Counted from the first letter of the stretch, positions 6,460-13,451 are shown. The stretch is 28,363 bases of DNA from Candidatus Levybacteria bacterium RIFCSPLOWO2_12_FULL_37_14 (GCA_001782645.1 MFPH01000016.1:1-28363), one strand, 5' to 3'. Notes: generated by a model not told the origin, from the sequence alone. Program-made: numbers and translations.

Positions 6460-6485
6460 CCCTGAAAGGGTGTTTTCAACATATG
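6459..6485 (+). repeat. Junction element A, copy 3 (rplN-rplX)
   Basis: ACCC (6459-6462), TGAAA loop, GGGT (6468-6471), then GTTTTCAACAT and the ATG of rplX at 6483. The element starts on the last base of the rplN stop and fills the complete gap. Confidence 0.85.
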
Positions 6486-6788
6486 AAATTAAAAAAAGGT
6501 GATTTAGTCAAAATAGTTTCGGGAAAAGATAAGGGCAGAGAGGCTAAGATAGAAAAAGTTTTACCTCAAATTGAAAAGGTTTTGGTAGCAGGAGTTAATC
6601 AGTACAAAAGACATCTTAAGGCAAGAGCTCAAGGTCAAAGTTCTGAAATAGTTACAATTACAAAGCCTTTGGCGGCATCAAATGTTGCCCTTATTTGCCC
6701 GCATTGCAAATTGCAAACTCGTATTGGATTTAGAATAGAAAAAAATGGTAAAATCAGAGTTTGCAGAAAATGTGACAAGAAAATATAG
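6483..6788 (+). CDS. rplX: 50S ribosomal protein L24
   Basis: 101 residues. KOW motif at the N-terminus (KKGDLVKIVSGKDKGREAKI, followed by a VNQYKRHLK stretch). C-terminal CPHC (about 72-75) and CRKC (about 94-97) could form a zinc knuckle, a feature of many L24 proteins. L24 initiates 50S assembly. The start follows junction element A with no Shine-Dalgarno sequence. Confidence 0.95.
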   Translation: MKLKKGDLVKIVSGKDKGREAKIEKVLPQIEKVLVAGVNQYKRHLKARAQGQSSEIVTITKPLAASNVALICPHCKLQTRIGFRIEKNGKIRVCRKCDKKI

Positions 6789-6790
6789 AT

Positions 6791-7330
6791 ATGAATAGTT
6801 TACAAGCTAGATTCAATAAGGAAATTGCCAAAACATTACAAAAAGAATTAGATCTTAAAAATGTTATGGCTGTGCCGTCACTATCGAAAATAGTAGTTAA
6901 TATGGGAGTTAAAGACGCTATAACGGACAAAAAAAACATAGAAAAAGCGGCCGTAATCTTGAGCCAGGTTACAGGACAAAAACCCAAATGGGCCAGTGCT
7001 AAAAAATCAATTTCCGCTTTCAAATTAAGAGAAGGAGACAAGATTGGTCTTGTTGTAACATTGAGGGGTCGTAAAATGTATGACTTTTTTGAAAGGCTGA
7101 TTAGCATTGTAATGCCAAGATTTAGAGATTTTCACGGTGTGAAAAAAACAAGTTTTGACGGAAATGGCAATTACACTTTGGGTTTTACCGAAAGTACGGT
7201 TTTTCCTGAAATAGACCCGGGAAAAGTTGATAAAATACAGGGGTTTGAAGTAAGTATTGTTACGTCTGCAGCTAATGACAAAAGTGGTTTTGCATTGCTA
7301 AAAGCATTGGGAATGCCGTTTGTTAAATAA
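6791..7330 (+). CDS. rplE: 50S ribosomal protein L5
   Basis: 179 residues, full length. Signature blocks are VPSLSKIVVNMGVKDA, TGQKPKWASAKKSISAFKLREG, IGLVVTLRGRKMYDFFERLI, MPRFRDFHGV and GNYTLGFTESTVFPEI. Binds 5S rRNA and contacts P-site tRNA. It starts 2 bases after rplX without a Shine-Dalgarno sequence. Confidence 0.97.
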   Translation: MNSLQARFNKEIAKTLQKELDLKNVMAVPSLSKIVVNMGVKDAITDKKNIEKAAVILSQVTGQKPKWASAKKSISAFKLREGDKIGLVVTLRGRKMYDFFERLISIVMPRFRDFHGVKKTSFDGNGNYTLGFTESTVFPEIDPGKVDKIQGFEVSIVTSAANDKSGFALLKALGMPFVK

Positions 7331-7334
7331 TTCT

Positions 7335-7520
7335 ATGGCTAAAAAATCTAATATAATTAAAGCGCACAGTAAACCAAAGTTTAAAGCAAGACAGAAAAAT
7401 ACATGTAATATATGTGGCAGGTCAAGAGCTTACATAAGACGTTTTGGTTTGTGCAGATTATGTTTCAGAGAGCTTGCTTTGAAAGGACAATTGCCGGGAG
7501 TAGTTAAATCAAGTTGGTAA
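7335..7520 (+). CDS. rpsN: 30S ribosomal protein S14, zinc type
   Basis: 61 residues, the length of the zinc-binding (type Z) S14. CNIC and CRLC motifs lie about 15 residues apart, with the family core CGRSRAYIRRFGLCRLCFRE between and after them. The ATG at 7335 gives the usual MAKKS start; an upstream in-frame start at 7320 would overlap rplE and is not preferred. Ends with LPGVVKSSW. Confidence 0.96.
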   Translation: MAKKSNIIKAHSKPKFKARQKNTCNICGRSRAYIRRFGLCRLCFRELALKGQLPGVVKSSW

Positions 7521-7536
7521 TTCTGCAAAGCAGAAT
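7520..7536 (+). repeat. 7-bp hairpin in the rpsN-rpsH gap
   Basis: ATTCTGC (7520-7526), AAA loop, GCAGAAT (7530-7536), seven bases before the rpsH ATG at 7543. Another case of a short palindrome filling a junction; its sequence is unrelated to elements A and B. Confidence 0.7.
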
Positions 7537-7542
7537 AATATT

Positions 7543-7935
7543 ATGAATCATAGAGTTTCAGATTTAATCATAAGAATTAAAAATGCAATAAGAGCGAATA
7601 GACGCGAAGTTGTTTTTAACAATTTAAAAATTAATAAAGCAATTTGCAAAGTTTTGGTAACTGAGGGATTTTTGGAAGGCTTTAAAATCGATATAAAAGA
7701 TAATAAGAAAATTATAATTGCAAAAATTAAGTATGAAAAAAGAATTCCTAATTTTACAGATGTATTGGTAGTTTCTAAGCCATCTTTGCGTAAATATGCA
7801 AGGGCTTGCGGAATTCTTGGAATTCAAATGAAAGGCAAGCATACGATAATACTATCAACAAATAAAGGAATAATGACGGGCCGTGAGGCAATTAAAAGAA
7901 ATATGGGAGGAGAAATTCTTTTTAGAATTTGGTAA
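7543..7935 (+). CDS. rpsH: 30S ribosomal protein S8
   Basis: 130 residues. Conserved parts are MNHRVSDLIIRIKNAIRAN, KVLVTEGFLEGFKI, ISKPSLRKYA-like VVSKPSLRKYARA and the C-terminal LSTNKGIMTGREAIKRNMGGEILFRIW. S8 is a primary 16S rRNA binder and, in other bacteria, the spc operon repressor. There is no Shine-Dalgarno sequence before the ATG. Confidence 0.97.
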   Translation: MNHRVSDLIIRIKNAIRANRREVVFNNLKINKAICKVLVTEGFLEGFKIDIKDNKKIIIAKIKYEKRIPNFTDVLVVSKPSLRKYARACGILGIQMKGKHTIILSTNKGIMTGREAIKRNMGGEILFRIW

Positions 7936-7939
7936 ATTT

Positions 7940-8530
7940 ATGTCTAAACTTGCAAAAAAACCAGTTAACATTACAGAAGGCGTCAATGTTGCTTTTGATA
8001 GGGATATTGTTAAAGTGAATGGTCCCAAAGGAAATCTTTCATTTAGAATTCCTAAGGGTGTTGATGTAAAGTCCGTAGAGGGACGATTGCATGTTTCCTT
8101 AAAAGTCCCCACTTCTCCCGCCAAAGGCGGGATTCGAGGGGCAAGTAAAAATAATGAGAATCTGAAGCCATCTTTGGGCTTGACGAGGGCAATGGTTTCC
8201 AACATGGTTACAGGCGTATCTCACGGATTTGAAAAGCACCTTGAATTATCAGGCGTTGGGTATAGAGCTCAAGTTACAGGTCGGGATATTGCTATTTCTG
8301 TTGGTTTTTCTCATCCTGTAATAATTACGGCAGATTTGGGATTAAACATTGCAGTTAAGGAGAATATCATAACAGTTTCCGGAGCAGACAAAGATTTGGT
8401 CGGGAATATGGCAGCTAAAATAAGATCAATAAGACCGCCGGAGCCATATAAGGGAAAAGGAATAAAGTATGTTCAGGAAAAAATAAGAAGAAAAGCCGGG
8501 AAAGCAGCAAAAGCATTGGGAGTTAAATAA
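7940..8530 (+). CDS. rplF: 50S ribosomal protein L6, with a repeat-derived insertion
   Basis: 196 residues starting at ATG 7940 (MSKLAKKPVNITEGVNV). An upstream in-frame start inside rpsH would add a non-family segment and is rejected. L6 blocks are VKVNGPKGNLSFRIP, LTRAMVSNMVTGVSHGFEKHLELSGVGYRA, VGFSHPV and the C-terminal RPPEPYKGKGIKY. Residues about 58-75 (PTSPAKGGIRGASKNNEN) are an insertion in the variable loop of domain 1, encoded by the palindrome at 8107-8141. L6 supports the factor-binding site of the 50S. Confidence 0.96.
   Translation: MSKLAKKPVNITEGVNVAFDRDIVKVNGPKGNLSFRIPKGVDVKSVEGRLHVSLKVPTSPAKGGIRGASKNNENLKPSLGLTRAMVSNMVTGVSHGFEKHLELSGVGYRAQVTGRDIAISVGFSHPVIITADLGLNIAVKENIITVSGADKDLVGNMAAKIRSIRPPEPYKGKGIKYVQEKIRRKAGKAAKALGVK
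8107..8141 (+). repeat. Nested palindrome inserted in rplF
   Basis: CCCGCC (8117-8122), AAA loop, GGCGGG (8126-8131), flanked by an outer CCCC (8107-8110) / GGGG (8138-8141) pair. It is translated in frame as PTSPAKGGIRGA in L6. The same core, with related flanks, occurs in rplD. Confidence 0.75.
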
Positions 8531-8551
8531 TCCTTCGGCAATGCTCAGGAT
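8530..8551 (+). repeat. Junction element B, copy 3 (rplF-rplR)
   Basis: ATCCTTCGGCAATGCTCAGGAT, with ATCCT and AGGAT ends, fills the gap from the rplF stop almost to the rplR ATG at 8558. It has one extra base (T of ATG) compared with the copies in rplV and rplQ. Confidence 0.75.
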
Positions 8552-8557
8552 AATAAT

Positions 8558-8902
8558 ATGAATAAAATAGAAAGGAAAATAAAGAGACAAATTAGAACGA
8601 GGTCTAAAATTAAAGGAACAGGAATTAGACCAAGATTATCTGTGTATAAATCCAATCGTTTTATGTATGCGCAATTGATAAATGATGAAGAGAGAAAGAC
8701 AATCATCGGGGTTTCTGAAAAACATCTCAAAGAAGTGATTAGCGGTAAAATCGCAAAAGCACGAGCTCTCGGGATTTTATTGGCAAAAAAAGCAATTGAT
8801 AAGAAATTTAAGAAAGTAGTATTTGACAGAGGAAGTTATTCGTATCACGGAAGAGTTGGTGGGGTTGCTGCTGGCGCACGGGAAGGAGGATTGGAATTCT
8901 AA
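8558..8902 (+). CDS. rplR: 50S ribosomal protein L18
   Basis: 114 residues. Family features are RTRSKIKGTGIRPRLSVYKSNRF, YAQLINDEERKTI, AKARALGILLAKKA and the C-terminal FDRGSYSYHGRVGGVAAGAREGGLEF. Binds 5S rRNA with L5. The stop shares its last base with the rpsE start. Confidence 0.97.
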   Translation: MNKIERKIKRQIRTRSKIKGTGIRPRLSVYKSNRFMYAQLINDEERKTIIGVSEKHLKEVISGKIAKARALGILLAKKAIDKKFKKVVFDRGSYSYHGRVGGVAAGAREGGLEF

Positions 8903-9399
8903 TGAGAGATTCAAGATTCTACAAAGATAGACCGACTGATGGCTTTGAGGAGAAGATAGTCCAAGTTAACAGGGTTTCAAAAAAAACAAAGGGCGGAAAC
9001 AAAATAGGATTTTCAGTCTTGACAGTTGTAGGAGATAAAAAAGGGAAAGTGGGAGTTGGGCTTGGCAAAGGTCCTGACATATCGGGAGCTATAAGAAAAG
9101 GAGTTTTGCTTGGCAAAAAACACGTTATAGATATTCCGATTATTAATGGTACCATTCCTTTTGAATTTACGATAAAATTAGGCGCAGCAAAAGTAATGTT
9201 AAAACCTGCCCCGCGCGGATCAGGAGTTATAGCTGGAGGGGCAGTTAGAAGCGTTGTTTCTCTGGCGGGAATAGAAAATATTTCATCAAAGGTTTTAGGA
9301 ACAAAGAATCAGGCAAGTAATGTTTATGCAGCAATTGAGGCGTTGAAACGCTTGACTGAAAGATATCATAAGAATAACAGAATAAGATCTAAGAAATAA
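8902..9399 (+). CDS. rpsE: 30S ribosomal protein S5
   Basis: 165 residues. N-terminal dsRBD-like domain with EEKIVQVNRVSKKTKGG and FSVLTVVGDKKGKVGVGLGK, then LKPAPRGSGVIAGGAVRSVV and GTKNQASNVYAAIEAL. AAGGAGG lies about 15 bases upstream, inside rplR. S5 contributes to decoding accuracy. The next gene is rplO after 2 bases; rpmD (L30), which stands here in most bacteria, is absent. Confidence 0.97.
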   Translation: MRDSRFYKDRPTDGFEEKIVQVNRVSKKTKGGNKIGFSVLTVVGDKKGKVGVGLGKGPDISGAIRKGVLLGKKHVIDIPIINGTIPFEFTIKLGAAKVMLKPAPRGSGVIAGGAVRSVVSLAGIENISSKVLGTKNQASNVYAAIEALKRLTERYHKNNRIRSKK

Positions 9400-9401
9400 C
9401 T

Positions 9402-9839
9402 ATGAAACTTTCATCTTTGTCGAAAATTACAAAAAAAACTCAGAAAAGATTGGGTCAAGGACATGGATCAGGTCGGGGAAAGACAGCCGGACGCGGAACT
9501 AAAGGACAAAATGCTAAGGGCGACAGATCTCTTTCTTTTGAGGGTGGAGCACTAACTTTGATCAAAAGACTTCCTTTCATGAGGGGAAAAGGAAAAAATA
9601 AGTCTTTTAAAAGCCAACCGGTAACGGTAAATGTTGGCCTTCTTAATTCACTTAAAAAAGGATCTGTTGTAGATGTAAAATCTCTTATTGAGAATAAAAT
9701 AGTTAATCCGGATGCTCGAAAATATGGGGTTAAAATTTTAGGAGATGGGAAGCTTGATATTTCCCTGACAGTAAAATTGCCAGCATCAAGAGGGGCTTTA
9801 AAAAAGATTGAACAGGCCGGAGGCATAATTGTAGTATAA
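9402..9839 (+). CDS. rplO: 50S ribosomal protein L15
   Basis: 145 residues. Glycine-rich N-terminus with RLGQGHGSGRGKTAGRGTKGQ, FEGGALTLIKRLPFMRG and the C-terminal LPASRGALKKIEQAGG. Late 50S assembly protein. It follows rpsE directly because L30 is missing; ATG at 9402. Confidence 0.97.
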   Translation: MKLSSLSKITKKTQKRLGQGHGSGRGKTAGRGTKGQNAKGDRSLSFEGGALTLIKRLPFMRGKGKNKSFKSQPVTVNVGLLNSLKKGSVVDVKSLIENKIVNPDARKYGVKILGDGKLDISLTVKLPASRGALKKIEQAGGIIVV

Positions 9840-9850
9840 CTTGTCCCTGT

Positions 9851-11143
9851 ATGAACAATATCTTTGGGATTTTTAGTAAGAGTATAAAAACGCCGGATGT
9901 AAGGAGAAAGCTTTTATTTACGGCTGCTATTTTCATAGTATTTAGAATTTTTGCCCACATACCTGTTGCAGGTGTAGATCTGGGCGCATTAAAAACCCTT
10001 TTTTCGCAGAATCAATTCTTAGGACTTCTGGATATTTTTTCCGGAGGAACACTTGCTAACTTTTCCGTAATGGCGTTAGGACTTAATCCCTACATTAATG
10101 CCTCGATTATTTTACAGCTTTTGACAATGGTTTTCCCAAAATTGGAAGCTTTATCTAAAGAAGGAGAGTCAGGCAGACAGAAAATAAATCAATATACGAG
10201 AATGTTAACTGTTCCCTTGGCAGTTCTTCAGTCGATTGGCATGTATGCGCTCTTACGCAGTCAAGCAATTATTTCCACATTGAATACAATTGACATTCTT
10301 TCTTTTGTCGCGACGATGACTGCGGGAACAATGCTTTTAGTCTGGTTAGGAGAATTAATATCTGAAAGGGGAGTCGGCAATGGAATATCTCTCCTGATAT
10401 TCGCCGGTATCGTCGGAAGAATTCCGGTTACTTTTGGGCAGACAATCTCAACTGCGAATGCAAACAATTTCTTTAACTTAATAACCTTTCTGGTAATGGG
10501 AATTTTGGTAATAGCGTCAATAATTTTTATCAATGAAGGCACCCGAAAAATAACTGTTTATTATGCAAAAAGAGTTAGAGGAAATAAGATGTATGGAGGT
10601 CAATCTACCCATCTGCCTCTTCGTGTTAATCAGGCGGGAGTAATACCAATAATCTTCGCTGTTTCCCTTGTTCTATTGCCTTCAATAGTTGCAAATTATT
10701 TAACAGCTTCCCCAAGCAAACTTCTAAGCGGTATAGCAACAACGGTTACCGGATTATTTGATCCATCGGGACCATTTTATAATGGTCTTTATTTTTTGTT
10801 AGTTGTAGGTTTTACATATTTTTATACGGCTGTAATTTTCAATCCCAAAAAAATCGCAGAGGAAATCCAGAAGTATGGCGGATTTATTCCTGGTATTAGG
10901 CCGGGAACTCCAACAGCAAGCTACTTAAATTATGTATTAACCCGTATAACATTAGCCGGCGCAATTTTCTTAGGTATTATCGCAATTTTTCCAACCATCG
11001 CTAAGGCTTTTACGAATGTCCAAACGCTCTTATTAGGGGGAACGGGAATTTTAATCGTTGTTTCGGTAGTTTTAGAAACCATTAAAGCAATTGAAGCGCA
11101 ATTGGTAATGAGAAACTACGAAGGATATAATAATAAGAAGTAA
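9851..11143 (+). CDS. secY: Protein translocase subunit SecY
   Basis: 430 residues with ten predicted membrane segments. SecY motifs are PYINASIILQLLTMVFPKLE, GEGGRQKINQYTR-like KEGESGRQKINQYTR, GVGNGISLLIFAGI, QSTHLPLRVNQAGVIPIIFA, FTYFYTAVIFNPKKIAEEIQ and GFIPGIRPGTPTASYL. It forms the Sec channel in the cytoplasmic membrane with SecE and SecG (not in this window). It sits in its usual place between rplO and adk; the adk ATG follows the stop after one base. Confidence 0.98.
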   Translation: MNNIFGIFSKSIKTPDVRRKLLFTAAIFIVFRIFAHIPVAGVDLGALKTLFSQNQFLGLLDIFSGGTLANFSVMALGLNPYINASIILQLLTMVFPKLEALSKEGESGRQKINQYTRMLTVPLAVLQSIGMYALLRSQAIISTLNTIDILSFVATMTAGTMLLVWLGELISERGVGNGISLLIFAGIVGRIPVTFGQTISTANANNFFNLITFLVMGILVIASIIFINEGTRKITVYYAKRVRGNKMYGGQSTHLPLRVNQAGVIPIIFAVSLVLLPSIVANYLTASPSKLLSGIATTVTGLFDPSGPFYNGLYFLLVVGFTYFYTAVIFNPKKIAEEIQKYGGFIPGIRPGTPTASYLNYVLTRITLAGAIFLGIIAIFPTIAKAFTNVQTLLLGGTGILIVVSVVLETIKAIEAQLVMRNYEGYNNKK

Positions 11144-11144
11144 T

Positions 11145-11690
11145 ATGAAAATAATTTTGATTGGAATACAGGGATCAGGAAAATCAACGCAAGGCAATCT
11201 TTTGAGGGATAAGTTGAATACCCCCTATCTTTCCACAGGACATATTTTTAGAGAAATGGCCAAGGAAAAAGCCCCACTAGGCCGCTACATAAAAGAAATT
11301 ATGAATGCAGGCTTTCTCATTCCTGACGAGAAAACGGTTGAAATAGTCAGCGAGTATCTAAAAAAACCTGAATATGAAAGGGGATATATTTTAGATGGTT
11401 TTCCAAGAACAATAGAGCAGGTAAAGAAGTTTGAAAATGGAGTTGACAAAGTTGTTTATCTTGAGGTGTCGGATAAAGAGGCATTGTGGAGACTTTCCTA
11501 CAGGAACGGTGAAGATAGCGAAACACGTCAAGATGAAACGTTAACAGCAATCCGAAAAAGAATTGAGCTTTTCCATCGGCTTACAGAACCGGTTTTAGAT
11601 TTTTATAAGAAAAAAGGAATTTTAGTTGAAATAAACGGGGAGAAAGCAATCGAAGATATTCACAAGGAAATTTTGGAAAAAATAAAATAG
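11145..11690 (+). CDS. adk: Adenylate kinase, short form
   Basis: 181 residues. Converts ATP and AMP to 2 ADP. P-loop GIQGSGKST at about residues 7-15, LSTGHIFREM (family STGDMLRA), ILDGFPRT with the AMP-binding arginine at about 84-86, and a short loop around YRNGEDSETRQDE in place of a full LID domain with zinc cysteines. The C-terminal helix ends EILEKIK. Located next to secY as in most bacteria. Confidence 0.92.
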   Translation: MKIILIGIQGSGKSTQGNLLRDKLNTPYLSTGHIFREMAKEKAPLGRYIKEIMNAGFLIPDEKTVEIVSEYLKKPEYERGYILDGFPRTIEQVKKFENGVDKVVYLEVSDKEALWRLSYRNGEDSETRQDETLTAIRKRIELFHRLTEPVLDFYKKKGILVEINGEKAIEDIHKEILEKIK

Positions 11691-11712
11691 TTTATCCTCT
11701 TAATTTTAAAAA

Positions 11713-12264
11713 ATGATCATTGTTTTTATTGGCCCGCCGTATGCAGGCAAGGATACTCAAGGAAAATTACTAAGTCAACAGTTTGGGAATATGCCCATTT
11801 TTAGCATGGGTCATTTAATCCGTGAGGCACGAGAAAGCGGCAACAAAACTTTTATAAAAGCTTACGATAATTATTCTTTGAAAGGACTTCATCTTCCGAC
11901 AGCAATAAAATTTCCCTTACTTAAAGACAAAATGGATCAAGCGAAGACTGAATTTATTTTAGATAATTTTCCAGCAACAAAAGGTGATCTTGAAATGCTT
12001 AACGATTATCTATCCAAGACAAATAAAAAAATTAATAAAGTAATATATCTGTATATATCAGAGGAGGAAATGATGAGGCGTTTTAAGAATGCATTCCGTG
12101 GCAGAAAAGATGATGACCCGGATATTGTTGCTGCAAGAAGGGAAATTCAGGGTCAGGATAGAATTCCGGTTCTTGAATTTTATAAAAATCAAAATCTCCT
12201 CGCGGAAATAAATGGTGAGGGAGATATAGATGTAATCTATAAAAAAATCTTAGGTCAACTATAG
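11713..12264 (+). CDS. Adenylate kinase-like paralogue
   Basis: 183 residues, clearly related to the preceding adk by order of motifs. P-loop GPPYAGKDTQ (residues 7-16), FSMGHLIREARE, ILDNFPATKGDLEML and RRFKNAFRGRKDDDPDIVAARRE. Compared with active adenylate kinases, the LDGFPRT block reads LDNFPAT. The glycine and the arginine that binds AMP are therefore lost, while the P-loop lysine and the IREA arginine remain. It may phosphorylate another nucleotide, bind nucleotides in a regulatory way, or be a degenerating duplicate. The gap to adk is 22 bases, so it is probably cotranscribed. The ATG at 11713 gives a family-like start. Confidence 0.8.
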   Translation: MIIVFIGPPYAGKDTQGKLLSQQFGNMPIFSMGHLIREARESGNKTFIKAYDNYSLKGLHLPTAIKFPLLKDKMDQAKTEFILDNFPATKGDLEMLNDYLSKTNKKINKVIYLYISEEEMMRRFKNAFRGRKDDDPDIVAARREIQGQDRIPVLEFYKNQNLLAEINGEGDIDVIYKKILGQL

Positions 12265-12277
12265 GAAAGCAATTAAT

Positions 12278-13045
12278 GTGATTGATTTAAAAACAAAACA
12301 AGAAATTGAAATAATGAAGACAGGTGGTAAAATTCTGGCAGATGTTTTGTTTGAGGTTTTGAAAAATATTAAGATTGGAGTGTCGGAAATAGAGTTAGAT
12401 CAATTGGCAGAAAAGTTAATTTTGGAAAAAGGAGGAGAGCCGGGATTTAAAAAAGTAGAAGGATATAAACATGCCATTTGTATTTCTACGAATGATGTTG
12501 TTGTGCATGGGATTCCGACAAATTATAAATTAAAAGAAGGCGATGTGGTTGGGATAGATTGCGGAGTATATTACAAAGGATTTCACACGGATATGGCGCA
12601 GACGGTAAGGATTAAGGATAAAGGATTAAGGATTAAAGAAGACGAGATTGATGAATTTTTGAAAATTGGAGAAAAGGCGATGTGGGAGGGAATAAAAGCT
12701 GCGAAAGCCGGACAAAGAGTGGGGGACATTTCAAAGGCAATTCAAGGTATTGTGGAAGGACAAGGATATTCAGTTGTGAAAAGTCTTGTGGGGCATGGAG
12801 TGGGTCGGGAGCTTCATGAGGATCCCGAAGTCCCGGGGTTTCTGGATGGTTCTATCCTGGAAACAGCACTTTTAGAAGAAGGCATGACAATAGCAATTGA
12901 GGTAATCTACAATATGGGCAAAAGTGACGTTATATATTCAGGAGGCGATGGATGGACTATCAAAAGTAAAGACGGCAGCCTATCAGGGCTTTTTGAGAGG
13001 TCAATCGCGATAAACAATGGGGAGAGCTTAATATTGACGAAATAG
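12278..13045 (+). CDS. map: Methionine aminopeptidase type I
   Basis: 255 residues with a GTG start at 12278 (MIDLKTKQEIEIMKTGGKIL, typical). The nearby ATG at 12276 is in another frame and hits a stop at once. Metal ligands are visible: the two aspartates in GIDCGVYYKGFHTDMAQT, the histidine in GHGVGRELHEDPEVPG, the glutamate in IAIEVIYN and the last glutamate in LFERSIAI (family YEHTI; the H is R here). A low-complexity repeat (12606-12638) encodes the extra segment RIKDKGLRIKED after the metal-binding strand. It removes the N-terminal methionine of nascent proteins. Usual position before infA. Confidence 0.95.
   Translation: MIDLKTKQEIEIMKTGGKILADVLFEVLKNIKIGVSEIELDQLAEKLILEKGGEPGFKKVEGYKHAICISTNDVVVHGIPTNYKLKEGDVVGIDCGVYYKGFHTDMAQTVRIKDKGLRIKEDEIDEFLKIGEKAMWEGIKAAKAGQRVGDISKAIQGIVEGQGYSVVKSLVGHGVGRELHEDPEVPGFLDGSILETALLEEGMTIAIEVIYNMGKSDVIYSGGDGWTIKSKDGSLSGLFERSIAINNGESLILTK
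12606..12638 (+). repeat. GGATTAA-type low-complexity repeat inside map
   Basis: Repeated AAGGATTAA/AAGGATAAA units code for IKDKGLRIKED in a surface loop of MetAP where relatives have no such segment. The same kind of low-complexity vocabulary is found in noncoding gaps of this window. Confidence 0.6.
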
Positions 13046-13048
13046 CAT

Positions 13049-13077
13049 TTGCTCTTTGCAGGCTGTTTTGATATAAT
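13049..13077 (+). promoter_or_regulatory. Extended -10 promoter for infA
   Basis: TGaTATAAT at 13069-13077 is a perfect extended -10. The -35 region (TTGCTC, 13049-13054, 17-base spacer) is weak, as usual for extended -10 promoters. The predicted start is about 13083-13085, which falls inside the left arm of the hairpin at 13081-13107. Confidence 0.7.
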
Positions 13078-13080
13078 AAT

Positions 13081-13112
13081 AACTCAAAAGTCAAAGGCTT
13101 TTGAGTTTTTTT
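13081..13112 (+). terminator. Perfect 10-bp terminator hairpin touching the infA ATG
   Basis: AACTCAAAAG (13081-13090) pairs perfectly with CTTTTGAGTT (13098-13107) around TCAAAGG. Five more T residues reach 13112, and the infA ATG starts at 13113. It would end transcripts coming from map. Transcripts from the infA promoter would begin within the left arm and carry only a shortened stem. Confidence 0.75.
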
Positions 13113-13331
13113 ATGGCTCATCAGGGATCGTTTGAGATAGAGGGAGTAGTTAAGGAATCTTTGCCCAACACCCTTTTTAGAGTAGAATTGACAAATGGAG
13201 CTTTAATTCTTTGTCATTTGTCAGGTAAGATGAGGATGAATTTTATTAAAATATTGCCTGGTGACAAAGTCAGAGTAGAAATGACTCCTTATGATAAGGA
13301 AAAAGGTAGAATAGTTTACAGATACAAATAA
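13113..13331 (+). CDS. infA: Translation initiation factor IF-1
   Basis: 72 residues, exact family length. MAHQGSFEIEGVVKESLPNTLF, VELTNGALILCHLSGKMRMN, IKILPGDKVRVEMTPYD and GRIVYRYK are standard IF-1 blocks (OB-fold). The upstream in-frame TTG at 13101 lies in the terminator hairpin and is rejected. There is no Shine-Dalgarno sequence. Binds the A site of the 30S subunit during initiation. Confidence 0.97.
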   Translation: MAHQGSFEIEGVVKESLPNTLFRVELTNGALILCHLSGKMRMNFIKILPGDKVRVEMTPYDKEKGRIVYRYK

Positions 13332-13337
13332 AAGATT

Positions 13338-13451
13338 ATGAAGGTTCAGGCGAGCGTTAAAAAAAGATGCGTTAAGTGTAAGATAATCAGACGCGCAGGT
13401 GTTGTCAGGGTTGTTTGTGAAATTCCTAAGCATAAGCAGAGACAAGGCTAG
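13338..13451 (+). CDS. rpmJ: 50S ribosomal protein L36
   Basis: 37 residues, ATG at 13338 and TAG at 13449-13451. The sequence begins MKVQASVKKRCVKCKIIRR and ends EIPKHKQRQG, matching L36 over its entire length. The zinc ribbon is complete: C11, C14, C27 and H32. It lies in its usual place between infA and rpsM, 6 bases after infA. It is short enough to be easily overlooked. Confidence 0.96.
   Translation: MKVQASVKKRCVKCKIIRRAGVVRVVCEIPKHKQRQG

Noticed and set aside
3053..6485. CRISPR-like array from the repeated A elements
   Set aside because: Only three copies, separated by complete genes, without uniform spacers or cas genes.
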